From CBDEGU01 sp965238045 (GTDB lineage: Bacteria; Acidobacteriota; Terriglobia; Bryobacterales; UBA6623): DNA of 64,000 nt. The DNA lies in NCBI GenBank assembly GCA_965238045.1, contig CBDEGU010000007.1:310001-374000 (forward strand), given 5' to 3'. Made by a program: the position numbers and the translations under genes. The first letter of the stretch is position 1. Each line of letters opens with the position of its first letter. Below are positions 34,874 through 44,314 of this stretch, piece by piece. Under the pieces are notes generated by a model that worked only from the letters and a program-made list of their open reading frames with translations, searched no databases and was not told the origin of the DNA.

Positions 34874-35713
34874 ATGAATTTCCACAAGTTCCCCAAAGCA
34901 CTGGGCGGGGCTTCGGGCTCCACCTTCAACCAGCATCATCTTACCGTGGCGAAAGCCGCCGCGTATTCGGCTTCGCTGGCGGTGTTCCCGGCGATGATCT
35001 TCATCGCCGCGCTGCTGTTCCGGGGCGCCTCGGCGGCGACGGTCCACGAGTTCTCCGAGACCCTGGGACATGTGCTGCCTCCAGGCGCGCATGAACTGCT
35101 GGCCAGCTATCTCACCCTGCCCGGCGAGCGGTCCGTGGAACTGCTGGCGGGCGCTGGCGTTGTTGCCCTCTGGTTCGCCAGCGACATGGTGGCGAGCATG
35201 ATGCAAGCCTTCCACGCCTCCTACGGACTCAGCGACTCGCGTTCGGTGTGGAAGAAGCAGCTCTTAGCGACTGGGCTTGTTTTCCTCGCCGTGACGCCGG
35301 TGGGGATCGTGACGGGACTGATGGTGTTTGGCCACCAGATCGAAGTCTGGCTTATCGCCAGGCTGGGCAGTCAATGGTGGCTCCTGATGATGTCGGGCAT
35401 TATGAGGCGCACGGTGACTTTCCTCGGCATCACGCTGATCCTCAGCATTCTCTACCGCCTGGGCGCGGGGGAGAAGCGAAGATGGCGAGATGTTTGGCCG
35501 GGAGCGCTGCTGGCGGGCGGGTTGTGGTTTGTGGCGACGGAGATGTTTACCTTCTACGTCCAGCATGTGGCCCGATACCGCGATCTCTACGGCAATCTCG
35601 CGACGGTCGTCGTTCTGCTGGTCTGGTTGTATGTGGTGGCTCTCATTGCTATGATCGGCTGCGAATTCAACGTCGAACTCGAACGCATCCGGTCACCGGA
35701 CGAACATGAGTGA
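34874..35713 (+). CDS. YihY/virulence factor BrkB-family membrane protein
   Basis: 279 residues with about six hydrophobic helices (AAYSASLAVFPAMIFIAALL, VALWFASDMVASMMQAF, LLATGLVFLAVTPVGIVTG, MRRTVTFLGITLILSILYRL, LLAGGLWFVATEMFTFYV, ATVVVLLVWLYVVALIAMIG). The conserved YGNLATVVVLLVWLY block is diagnostic. Once called RNase BN, it is now regarded as a membrane protein of unknown role. Its stop overlaps the start of the next gene by 8 bp, so both are co-translated. Confidence 0.9.
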   Translation: MNFHKFPKALGGASGSTFNQHHLTVAKAAAYSASLAVFPAMIFIAALLFRGASAATVHEFSETLGHVLPPGAHELLASYLTLPGERSVELLAGAGVVALWFASDMVASMMQAFHASYGLSDSRSVWKKQLLATGLVFLAVTPVGIVTGLMVFGHQIEVWLIARLGSQWWLLMMSGIMRRTVTFLGITLILSILYRLGAGEKRRWRDVWPGALLAGGLWFVATEMFTFYVQHVARYRDLYGNLATVVVLLVWLYVVALIAMIGCEFNVELERIRSPDEHE

Positions 35714-36815
35714 TTTACGCCAACCCAGTAGCGGCCAGCCCAGCCCCGGCCAGCCCCGGCGCGCTGCCGGGATTCTCATTACCTGCGCTTCGCTGGTGAT
35801 TGTGCTTGCGGGCCTGCGCGCCGCGCAGCCGATCTTGCTGCCGTTTCTGATTTCGGTGTTTCTGGCGGTGATTAGTTTCCCGGTCGTCGATTGGATGACA
35901 GCCAGACGGGTTCCGGCCTGGCTGGCCGTAGTGGCTGTCGTCTCACTGATGATGGGAGCCGGGCTGGGCATCGCGGCGCTGGTGGGGACATCGCTGCATG
36001 ACTTCTCGGCGAACCTGCCAGGCTATCAGGCTCGGCTGGAAGCGGAGACAGCCGGGGTGCTGGGCTGGCTGGAGAGCGCCGGGGCGGTGCCGTCGAGGCA
36101 AATGATTCTCGATCAGATCGACCCGGGCGCGGCGATGGGTCTGGCCGCGACGCTGCTGAGCGGACTGGGCGCGGTGTTCGCCAATACGTTTCTGATTCTT
36201 CTTACGGTCGTGTTCATCCTGCTGGAAGTTTCCAGCTTCCCGGTGAAGCTGCGGGCGGCTTTCGGCGAGAGGCTAGCTTCGTTTCCCCAGTTCAGCCAGT
36301 TTTCCGAAAGCGTCATTCGATATCTCGCGATCAAGACCGCGGCCAGCCTGGCGACCGGTCTGGCTGTTTCGGTCTGGCTGTGGGCGCTCGGCGTTGACTT
36401 TCCGCTGCTGTGGGGACTGCTCGCGTTCCTGCTGAATTTCGTGCCGAATATCGGTTCGGTGATCGCGGCGATGCCGCCGGTCCTGCTGGCGCTGATTCAG
36501 TTTGGCGCGCCGCGGGCGATTGTTGTGGCGGGTGGTTTTCTGCTGCTCAACTTCGTGGTGGGAAACATTCTCGAGCCGAAGTTCCTGGGGCGCGGGCTGG
36601 GGCTCTCGACGCTGGTCGTCTTTCTGTCATTGGTGTTTTGGGGATGGCTTTGGGGCGCCGTCGGGATGCTGCTTTCGGTGCCGCTGACCATGACCCTGAA
36701 AATCGCGCTCGAAAGCAGACCGGATACGCGCTGGATTGCTGTCCTGCTGGGGTCGGAAGCCATCCCGGACCCGGTGGCGCCAACCGCGGCCGAAAACAGC
36801 CCGGCCTCACCTTAA
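35706..36815 (+). CDS. AI-2E-family transporter-like membrane protein
   Basis: 369 residues. The family pattern is clear: an N-terminal helix pair (GILITCASLVIVLAGLRAAQ, then ILLPFLISVFLAVISFPVVD), a long periplasmic-type segment, then the C-terminal helix cluster with FLLNFVPNIGSVIAAMPPVL and NFVVGNILEPKFLGRGLGLS. Members export quorum signals, export ions, or have unassigned jobs. It overlaps the YihY gene and ends in a Pro/Ala-rich tail. Confidence 0.9.
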   Translation: MSDLRQPSSGQPSPGQPRRAAGILITCASLVIVLAGLRAAQPILLPFLISVFLAVISFPVVDWMTARRVPAWLAVVAVVSLMMGAGLGIAALVGTSLHDFSANLPGYQARLEAETAGVLGWLESAGAVPSRQMILDQIDPGAAMGLAATLLSGLGAVFANTFLILLTVVFILLEVSSFPVKLRAAFGERLASFPQFSQFSESVIRYLAIKTAASLATGLAVSVWLWALGVDFPLLWGLLAFLLNFVPNIGSVIAAMPPVLLALIQFGAPRAIVVAGGFLLLNFVVGNILEPKFLGRGLGLSTLVVFLSLVFWGWLWGAVGMLLSVPLTMTLKIALESRPDTRWIAVLLGSEAIPDPVAPTAAENSPASP

Positions 36816-36858
36816 CGTCTTACCCTGACGTCTCGCCCCAACGTCCCGCCCTGACGTG
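36813..36858. repeat. Short ACGTC-rich tandem repeat
   Basis: Four ACGTC-containing units in 46 bp directly after the AI-2E stop codon (AACGTCTTACCCTGACGTCT, then a second half with CAACGTCCCGCCCTGACGTG). ACGTC and GACGT are reverse complements, so the stretch can also fold. Its function is unknown; it lies between the transporter gene and the tRNA. Confidence 0.55.
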
Positions 36859-36906
36859 ATGGTGGTACGCATAGGCCGACACTCCGGATGCGATACTGAT
36901 AGTCTC

Positions 36907-36983
36907 GGGCGCGTAGCTCAGTTGGTTAGAGCACCTCGTTTACACCGAGGGGGTCCGGGGTTCGAGTCCCTGCGCGCCCACCA
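36907..36983 (+). tRNA. tRNA-Val (anticodon TAC)
   Basis: A complete 77-base cloverleaf. The acceptor stem GGGCGCG pairs with CGCGCCC, the D arm contains AGCTCAGTTGGTTAGAGC, and the anticodon stem CCTCG/CGAGG encloses loop TTTACAC with TAC at the anticodon positions (reads GUA, Val). The T arm is CGGGG-TTCGAGT-CCCTG with one G-T pair. The CCA end is encoded (36981-36983). Confidence 0.97.
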
Positions 36984-37172
36984 AGCCGTCATTCTCCCGC
37001 CCCCCCAGTCGAAGAGCCGGTGCACCGGGAAGGGGACAGCGGGACTCGTTGCCTGCCCGGTTCTCGCACTGCCGTCACGCTGGAATCCCGGGCCGGAATC
37101 TTCTTGACGATTTCCGGTACAGTGATGATTTCCCGGATTCTTGCCGGTATATTCATTCGATAGAGGATTCCC

Positions 37173-39326
37173 ATGAGCCCGTTCGCTCGGACTTTGCCGG
37201 CTGCCATCGCGGCGCTATTCACCATGAGTTTCACTGCCTGCAATCCACAAGCGCGCCTTTCTTACCCGGAAACTCGCCGGGGCAGCCAGGTGGATGACTA
37301 TCACGGCACACAAGTGCCCGATCCCTATCGCTGGCTTGAAGACGATGTTCGCGAGTCGAAGGAAGTCGCCGACTGGGTGGCGGCGCAAAACAAGGTGAGC
37401 TTCGCCTACTTGGAATCGATCCCGGAGCGCAAGGCGATCCGCGAGCGCCTCGAACAGTTGTGGAATTTTGCGAAATTCACTCCGCCGATCCAAGCCGGAG
37501 GCCGTTACTTCTATCGCAAGAACGACGGCCTGCAAAACCAGTCGGTGCTCTATCGCCTAGATTCTCTTGACGGCGAGCCTCAGGTCCTGATCGATCCCAA
37601 CGAGTGGTCCTCTGAGGGAACCATCGCGCTGACCGCGACCGAATTCAGCATGGATGGCTGGTACGTTGCCTATGGCCAAGCCAAGGCCGGCTCGGACTGG
37701 CAGACCTGGCGCATCATGGAGGTCGCGTCCGGGCGCGTTCTTGACGACGAGATCCAATGGGTGAAATTTAGCGAGGCGTCGTGGACGAGTGACAGCAAGG
37801 GATTTTTCTACAGCCGCTTCGGCGAACCGGAAGAAGGCGCCGCCTACCAGAGTTTGAATCTCAACCAGAAGGTTTACTACCATCGCGCCGGGACGCCTCA
37901 ATCCGACGATCCGCTCGTCTATGAGCGGCCTGATCACCCGAAGTGGATGCTTTCCGGCGAAGCCACCGAGGACGGGTGCTACCTGGTTCTCACCACCCAG
38001 GTCGGGACCGACGCCCGCCACCGCGTCGCCTACAAAGATCTGTCGAAACCTGCCTCGAAACCCGTCGAACTGATCGCGAACTTCGACAACGAATACACCT
38101 TCATCGCCAACGACGGTCCGGTCTTCTATTTTCAAACCGACATGGACGCACCGACTCGCCGTGTGGTCGGGATCGACATCAGAAAGCCGGGGAAACAACA
38201 CTGGAAGGAGGTCATCCCGCAAGCGGAAGAAACACTGCAGTCCGTTACGCTGGTCGGCAATTTGTTCTTCGCTTCGTATCTCCAAGACGCCCAGACGCAG
38301 GTGAAACTCTATACGAGTGGAGGCGAGTTTGTCCGCGAGATTGCGTTCAGCGGGATCGCCAGCGCCTATGGGTTTGCGGGCCGCCGGGCCGATACGGAAA
38401 CCTTCTATTCCCAGATGAGTTTCAATATGCCGCCGACGATCTATCGCTACGACTTGGAAAGCGGCCGGAGTTCGGTATTCCGTCAGCCCGAGGTTGCTTT
38501 CGATCCCGGCGACTACGAGGTCAGCCAGGTCTTTTACCCGAGCGAGGACGGCACGAGGATTCCGATGTTTCTGGCGCATAAGAAGGGACTCGTGCTCGAC
38601 AGCTCGACTCCGGCGCTGCTCTACGGCTACGGAGGGTTCGATATCTCGCTCGCGCCGGTCTACTCCACCTCACGCGTCGCCTGGATGGAGATGGGCGGAC
38701 TTCTCGCGGTCGCGAATCTGCGCGGCGGAGGTGAGTACGGCGAGTCCTGGCATAAGGCCGGCATCAAAACTCGGAAGCAGAACGTGTTTGACGATTTCAT
38801 CGCCGCCGCACAGTGGCTCACCGCCAACAACTACACAAGCCGCGAGAAGCTGGCCATCCAAGGCAGAAGCAACGGAGGGCTGCTCGTGGGCGCGGTGATG
38901 ACGCAACGACCGGATCTGTTCGGCGCCTGCCTGCCGGCGGTGGGCGTGATGGACATGCTGCGATTTCACAAATTCACCGCCGGCCGGTACTGGACCGACG
39001 ACTACGGCTCATCCGATAACCCAGAGGAATTCGAGGCGCTCTATGCCTACTCGCCCTACCACAATCTCAAGCCCGGCACCGAGTATCCGCCGACGCTTGT
39101 GACGACGGCGGACACGGACGACCGCGTCGTGCCCGGGCACAGCTTCAAGTTTATTGCGAATCTGCAGTACGCCCAGGCGGGGGCCGCGCCCGTGCTGGCG
39201 CGCATCGAGACCCAGGCTGGCCACGGCGCCGGCAAGCCCACCGCGAAGCTGATCGACGAAGCCGCCGACGAATGGGCTTTCCTGGTGAAGAACCTTGGCA
39301 TGACGATACAGATCCAGGCGCGCTAG
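37173..39326 (+). CDS. Prolyl oligopeptidase-family serine peptidase (S9A), lipoprotein
   Basis: 717 residues. The N-terminus carries a signal and lipobox-like TMSFTAC, so it is probably lipid-anchored. A seven-bladed propeller (residues ~80-430) starts from the family sequence DPYRWLEDD and gates the active site. The catalytic alpha/beta-hydrolase domain follows, with ALLYGYGGFDISLAP, NLRGGGEYGESWHKAG, the nucleophile in GRSNGGLLVGA, Asp in TADTDDRVVPGHS and His in QAGHGAGK. It cleaves short proline-containing peptides. It stands alone downstream of the tRNA. Confidence 0.95.
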   Translation: MSPFARTLPAAIAALFTMSFTACNPQARLSYPETRRGSQVDDYHGTQVPDPYRWLEDDVRESKEVADWVAAQNKVSFAYLESIPERKAIRERLEQLWNFAKFTPPIQAGGRYFYRKNDGLQNQSVLYRLDSLDGEPQVLIDPNEWSSEGTIALTATEFSMDGWYVAYGQAKAGSDWQTWRIMEVASGRVLDDEIQWVKFSEASWTSDSKGFFYSRFGEPEEGAAYQSLNLNQKVYYHRAGTPQSDDPLVYERPDHPKWMLSGEATEDGCYLVLTTQVGTDARHRVAYKDLSKPASKPVELIANFDNEYTFIANDGPVFYFQTDMDAPTRRVVGIDIRKPGKQHWKEVIPQAEETLQSVTLVGNLFFASYLQDAQTQVKLYTSGGEFVREIAFSGIASAYGFAGRRADTETFYSQMSFNMPPTIYRYDLESGRSSVFRQPEVAFDPGDYEVSQVFYPSEDGTRIPMFLAHKKGLVLDSSTPALLYGYGGFDISLAPVYSTSRVAWMEMGGLLAVANLRGGGEYGESWHKAGIKTRKQNVFDDFIAAAQWLTANNYTSREKLAIQGRSNGGLLVGAVMTQRPDLFGACLPAVGVMDMLRFHKFTAGRYWTDDYGSSDNPEEFEALYAYSPYHNLKPGTEYPPTLVTTADTDDRVVPGHSFKFIANLQYAQAGAAPVLARIETQAGHGAGKPTAKLIDEAADEWAFLVKNLGMTIQIQAR

Positions 39327-39596
39327 CTTCGAGGGACCCCGTCCCACGATCGGGGCCGCGCGATCCGCCAAGAAGTTGGACTGAGCTTGGTGGCTGAGAT
39401 GGCGGCGGTCCGGGAGCTTTCAGCGGAAGTTCAGACTCAAGGACATGGTCTTCACCGGGGAGTTCTCGCTCTAGGCGCGGCTTCGAGCGGACCCGGCAGG
39501 CCTGTGTGCTCGTTCTTGCCGTCCTGTTTGCTTCCAAATCAGCGGTCTGTCTTGCCGGCCTGCTCTCGAGGGATGGCCCCGCGCATCCCGTGCCCT

Positions 39597-40589
39597 TCAC
39601 ATCCCTTCGTGAACTTCCCCCGTCAAAGTATGAAGAAAGGCGACCAGGGCGCGCTTTTCCTGATCGCTTAGGTTCAGGACGTGAATTTCGCGGTTCAGAT
39701 AGGGATTACGGTTGGCGCCCCGGCTGTAGTAGTCCACGACATCTTCCAGGCTCGCGAGGCTGCCGTTATGCATATAGGGCGCGCGCTCGGCGACATTGCG
39801 CAGAGTCGGCGTCTTGAACGCTCCCCGGTCCTTCTCGATCTTCGAAACTTCGAACCGTCCGATGTCGTCGAGCTTGCCGTCCTTCCATGCGATGCCGGTA
39901 TTGCGGAACCGCTCGTCGGATAAGTTCGGTCCCACATGACAGTCAATGCAGTTGCCCTTGCCGCGAAACACATCCAGTCCCCGCCGTTCAAGCTTCGATA
40001 GCGCTCCAGAATCCCCGTTGATGTAGCGGTCATAGCGAGAATCGCCGGCAAGGATGGTACGGACGTAACTCGCCAGTGCGCGAGCTAAATCCTCCTCGCT
40101 GATCGGCCGGGTGAATACCACCTCAAACGCCTCGCGGTAACCGGGGTCCGGACGCAGACGCTCGATGACCTCCTCGACCTTCATGTCCATCTCTTTATCG
40201 TTCAAGATGGGCTCCAGGACTTGCTCTTCCAGCGTCGGAATGCGGCCATCCCAAAAGAATGCTCTCCCATAGGCTCGGTTCAAAATCGCGGGAACGCGGC
40301 GATTTCCCTTGCGGCCGAAGACACCCTCGGCCAGCGGCTTTTCGTCGGTGAAATGTTTCTTTGGATCATGGCAGGTGGAACAAGCGATCTTTCCGGCGCG
40401 CGAGAGCTGCTTGTCGTTGAACAGCCTGCGACCGAGTTCGACTTTCCGCGGCGTGAGGGGATTGTCTTCGGGTACGGGCAGATAGGCATCTAGACCCAGC
40501 GGGATGGCGAGGCGGTCGGCGGCGGCGGCGAAACCGGGAAACGCCAGGGTCGTCGCTAGCGCGACAACTGCTGCCACGGAATTTCGCAT
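39597..40589 (-). CDS. Di-haem cytochrome c peroxidase/MauG-family protein
   Basis: 330 residues from the ATG at 40587-40589, which opens a clean signal peptide (AAVVALATTLAFPGFAAA). Two haem sites are present: CSTCH in ACSTCHDPKKHFTDEKPLAEG and CIDCH in GNCIDCHVGPNLSDERF. The family blocks NRAYGRAFFWDGR and FKTPTLRNVAERAPYMHNG are also seen. It reduces hydrogen peroxide in the periplasm or acts as a MauG-like oxidase. It starts 10 bp after the stop of the upstream PD40 gene, so the two form an operon. Confidence 0.94.
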   Translation of the reverse strand: MRNSVAAVVALATTLAFPGFAAAADRLAIPLGLDAYLPVPEDNPLTPRKVELGRRLFNDKQLSRAGKIACSTCHDPKKHFTDEKPLAEGVFGRKGNRRVPAILNRAYGRAFFWDGRIPTLEEQVLEPILNDKEMDMKVEEVIERLRPDPGYREAFEVVFTRPISEEDLARALASYVRTILAGDSRYDRYINGDSGALSKLERRGLDVFRGKGNCIDCHVGPNLSDERFRNTGIAWKDGKLDDIGRFEVSKIEKDRGAFKTPTLRNVAERAPYMHNGSLASLEDVVDYYSRGANRNPYLNREIHVLNLSDQEKRALVAFLHTLTGEVHEGM

Positions 40590-40599
40590 GACGGATTTT

Positions 40600-42456
40600 T
40601 CAGCGTGCCACGCTGGGAATAGCGACGGCGTTTTCCAGTACCCAGACTTCTGATTTCGTGCTCCCGGCGGTATAAGCAATCGCCTTGCCGTCGGGACGAA
40701 CTCGAATACCGCGCCGACGCTTGAGTTTCAGGCTGAGCTGAACCGGCGTATCTCCGTGAAGCGACACGCGCCAGAGTCCCGGCGCCGGCGAGCCCGCGGT
40801 GCTTACGAGCAGATAATCGCCCCGCGGCGCCCATTCGATATCGAGCAGCCCGCCACGGGCGGCCCGCAAGATCCGCCGCGTCTTGCCCCCGTCAGCCTGT
40901 GTGACAAAGATCGCTTCCGCCGACTTCCTGGTATCTTCCCTGGCGGCGAAGGCCAGCAGCGAGCCGTCGGGAGAACCGGCGAGCAGGCGAAAGCGGGCTG
41001 GCTTCGGCGAACGGTAAAGCTCTTTCTCCTCGCCTGACTCGAGCTCGCGGCTCTTGAGGACCGACTGCCCGGCTTCTTCGCGAATGTAGAAAACGGTTTT
41101 TCCGTCGGCCGACCAGGCACCCTCGAGCCCGCGAAACGAGGCCCCCGGCTGCTCGGTGATGAGTTCGACATCCTTGCCGTCGAGCCCGACGCGAAACAGG
41201 CTCCTGCGGTCCCGGCCGTCAACGCCCGAAGCCAGCAACGACTGCCCGTCGGGCGACCAGCGCACGCGCTCGATGTAAGCAAGCCGGGGAGCAATGGTGC
41301 GCTCCGCGCCGGACTCCACATCACGGATCGAGATCGCCCGGTATTCCTGCCCGTAGTTCTCGGTGCCGAAGTGCGAAAGATACGCGAGATAGCGGCCACC
41401 GGGCGACCAATCGGGCGAGAGGTTGCCACCGGCGAAGCGGCTGGGCGCGATCTTCGGCTGGCCGTAAATTTCCCCGCCGGCCAGGTGAAAATCCGACACA
41501 TAAATGTCGCTGGCGCCGGTTTTCAGCGCGTAGTAGAGCAGGCCCTGGCGGGTGAAGCCCATCGGCAGGAACCGCCCAAGATCTTTCTTGATGCGCCGTG
41601 CGGCTCCTTGGGCTTTCCCGCCGGCGACGGGAATCCTCCAAACGTCGATCGTTCCCGAACGGTCGCTGGCGAAGACGACATGAGCACCGTCGGGTGTCCA
41701 GAGAGGAAAAAGGTCGTCCGCGGGGTGATCGACCAGCTTTGTCTGGCTGCTGCCGTCGGCGGCCAGCACGAAGATGTCCCGCTCGGGCTCGTCGTCCCGG
41801 ATCGTGACGTCGTAGACGATGAAGCGGCCGTCGGGTGAAAAGTCCATCTTCTTCGGATACACCCAGTTGAGAGAGCGCAGAATCTTCGCCGAGCCGTCTT
41901 CGGTGGAAATTAGGGCGATCTGGCTGATGTTGTCCTTGCGAAACAGCAGGGTGAGAATCTGCTCGCCGTCGGGAGAGAACGCACAGGGCTGCACAAAGCC
42001 CGCTTCGGTGTTGCGGTAGATGATTTTCGGTTCGGAACCGTCGAGGGTGGCGATGCGCAGGTCGTAGAATTTCTGATCATTGAACCAGGCGTAGGCAATC
42101 CGGCGGCTGTCGGGCGAGATGACGGAGAAGTAAGCGAATTGGCCCTTCGTTTCCTGGGAGTTGTGAGTCAGCAGGCGTTTCTCGCCGGTCTTGAGGTCGC
42201 GGATTGCGAGGTCGCCGGTTGAGCGCTCGACGAAGGAGAGAAAGCGGCCGTCGGGTGAGGGAGTTCCCAGCGTATTCGTATCGGCGTCTGCCCAGACCTG
42301 CCGCGTGACCGCGGCACCGGCTGGCTGACTTTGGGTCAACTGGTTTTCGTAGGACTGGCCGGGGGCCGGCGCGGCGAAGGTCACCAGCAAAAGCAGCGAG
42401 AGGAGCATGGTGGCCATCTGCGTCCTGGCTGGCGCAATTCCCTTCACGGCAGGCAC
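40600..42456 (-). CDS. Exported TolB-like (PD40) beta-propeller protein
   Basis: 618 residues with signal peptide (MLLSLLLLVTFAAPAPGQ). At least eight PD40-type blades are visible through repeated SPDG motifs (PSPDGRFLSFVE, FSPDGEQILTLL, FSPDGRFIVYDV, WTPDGAHVVFAS, WSPGGRYLAYLS, WSPDGQSLLASG, WSADGKTVFYIR, VRPDGKAIAYTA). No enzymatic domain is attached. Similar propellers form the C-terminus of Acidobacteria kinases; here the propeller is free and exported, probably for protein binding. It is co-transcribed with the peroxidase. Confidence 0.85.
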   Translation of the reverse strand: MPAVKGIAPARTQMATMLLSLLLLVTFAAPAPGQSYENQLTQSQPAGAAVTRQVWADADTNTLGTPSPDGRFLSFVERSTGDLAIRDLKTGEKRLLTHNSQETKGQFAYFSVISPDSRRIAYAWFNDQKFYDLRIATLDGSEPKIIYRNTEAGFVQPCAFSPDGEQILTLLFRKDNISQIALISTEDGSAKILRSLNWVYPKKMDFSPDGRFIVYDVTIRDDEPERDIFVLAADGSSQTKLVDHPADDLFPLWTPDGAHVVFASDRSGTIDVWRIPVAGGKAQGAARRIKKDLGRFLPMGFTRQGLLYYALKTGASDIYVSDFHLAGGEIYGQPKIAPSRFAGGNLSPDWSPGGRYLAYLSHFGTENYGQEYRAISIRDVESGAERTIAPRLAYIERVRWSPDGQSLLASGVDGRDRRSLFRVGLDGKDVELITEQPGASFRGLEGAWSADGKTVFYIREEAGQSVLKSRELESGEEKELYRSPKPARFRLLAGSPDGSLLAFAAREDTRKSAEAIFVTQADGGKTRRILRAARGGLLDIEWAPRGDYLLVSTAGSPAPGLWRVSLHGDTPVQLSLKLKRRRGIRVRPDGKAIAYTAGSTKSEVWVLENAVAIPSVAR

Positions 42457-42555
42457 CCAAGGACATTATAGTCTTCCCGAGACCATCGAGAAGGCCTGCG
42501 GCAGCCCTGCCCTGCTGCCAGACCCATAGCCGAAGATACCCGGCACCATTAGGCA

Positions 42556-43542
42556 CTATTCGGCGCCGGTAATGACGAACATCGGCTCGCCGGGCTCGAC
42601 CATCGGAAACTGCCGCATCAGAGCGACGATTCCGTCGGCGGGGGCGTCGAATCGCTCGATGGTTTCTCCATGCAGGTCGAGCGTGCGCCCTAGGTCCTCG
42701 CCAGCGGTGACTTGCTGCAACAGCTCGACGTTCGATACGAAGAACCCTCGCTTGGCCGAAACCAGCCCGTCGTCGATATTGCCGTCGCCGTGAAGACGCC
42801 AGTTGATCGTCTCGGGCGAGGCCGGCTGGCCGGGAAGGATTGCGAGATGGCGGAGCAGATGGACGATGCCGGCGCGGAAGACGCCGAGGTCCCCGGCGTC
42901 GATGCGGCCCGCGCCGCGAGCTTCGGTGTAGAGCCAGGGGATGTTCCGCTCGGCGGCGAACGAGACCGTGCGGCCCGGAGCAATCGCGGGATGTCCCCAG
43001 ATGACCTTGGCACCGAAAACCAGAGCGGCGGCGCGGCTGCGGGGGTCGCGGGCGTCGTAACCGGCCATGGTGGGCATCACCCAGCGAACGCCGGCGCTGT
43101 GCAGATCGAGATAGAAGTCGGCGCGAGAGATCACCGCTTGGCCCAGCGCGTGCGCGATGGCGGCGGTGGGACCCTGTTGCGGATCGCCTGGAAACACGCG
43201 CGCCAAATTGCCGCCGTCGAGCGGACTGGTGCGCGTCCCATTCCAGAACGCCGGCGGGTTGGCCACGGGAACGGCCAGCAGGTCGCCGGTCATCTCGGCG
43301 GGGTCCAGCTCGCGGAACACCTCGAAGAGGGCCCGGATGCCCTCGAATTCATCTCCATGTACTCCGGCGGTGACGACCAGGGTTTGGCCCGGCATCTTTC
43401 CAGACTTCCCCCCGCGGGCCAGCAAGACCGGCAGCTTGACGCCACCGGCAGCCGGGCCTAACTCCAGGTCGAGCATATGCTTGCGGCCACGTTCGAACCG
43501 CTCTGGATGAAAGTCTTCCGGGCTCATGGATCGGAGGCTCAT
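42556..43542 (-). CDS. Succinylglutamate desuccinylase/aspartoacylase-family metallohydrolase
   Basis: 328 residues. The zinc site is visible in GVHGDEFEGIR (HxxE) and the distal His in DFYLDLHSAG, with VANPPAFWNGTR and LDGGNLARVFPGD between. The C-terminal beta domain includes GFFVSNVELLQQVTAGEDLG. The family removes acyl groups from amino acids or related amides. No other arginine-degradation (ast) genes are near, so the substrate is not assigned. Confidence 0.88.
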   Translation of the reverse strand: MSLRSMSPEDFHPERFERGRKHMLDLELGPAAGGVKLPVLLARGGKSGKMPGQTLVVTAGVHGDEFEGIRALFEVFRELDPAEMTGDLLAVPVANPPAFWNGTRTSPLDGGNLARVFPGDPQQGPTAAIAHALGQAVISRADFYLDLHSAGVRWVMPTMAGYDARDPRSRAAALVFGAKVIWGHPAIAPGRTVSFAAERNIPWLYTEARGAGRIDAGDLGVFRAGIVHLLRHLAILPGQPASPETINWRLHGDGNIDDGLVSAKRGFFVSNVELLQQVTAGEDLGRTLDLHGETIERFDAPADGIVALMRQFPMVEPGEPMFVITGAE

Positions 43543-44314
43543 GGATCAGGGGCGAGGTAACACCGAATACGCTAGCCGGTCTGGCGAACCGTGCCGCCCA
43601 GTATGACAGACTGCCGTGGCCTGCTCTGTGTCTGGGCGGGAGCCCCAAGGGCCTCTCGCATACCAGACAGGCCGCAACCGCGGGATAGAATAGGCTCATG
43701 TCGAGCCGCCGCATTCCGCGCCATCGCAGCCAGCGCGGCGGCTCGTCCAAGACATCCCGGAAGTCGAAGGCCTCGCGGCCCACCGCCGAGACGGCCTTCC
43801 ATCCCGACATGGATACTGCCCTCCACCCGCTCTACGGCGAGATTCCGCTCATCTCCGGTGAGTGGAAAGACGCGGGCGGCGTCAGCTACCTCCGTCAAGA
43901 CTACGATCCAGATTACAGTCCCAAGCTGCCCTCGGGCGCCATCCGGGGCGATCCGCTGAGACAAGATTACGGCTGTGATGTGCCCCGCTACTTCTATGTG
44001 GACGAAAAGAAGACTTGCCTCCAGTGCGGCCAGGCTTTCACTTTCTTCGCCGCCGAACAGAAGTATTGGTACGAGACGCTGAAGTTCAACTTCGCATCCA
44101 AGGCCATCGGCTGTTTGAGTTGCCGGAAGCAGCGGCGCACCGAGAAGGCCCTGCGTGAGCAGATCGCCGCCGTGAAAGCAGACTTGCGCGAGGGCCCGGA
44201 TGATCCGGCCCTGCTCGTCTCGCTGGCCGAGACCATCGTCCACTACTATCGCCGCACTGGTCACGGCAATCTCAATGAGGCGATCGCCACCGCCCGGCGG
44301 GCACTCAAATCCTG

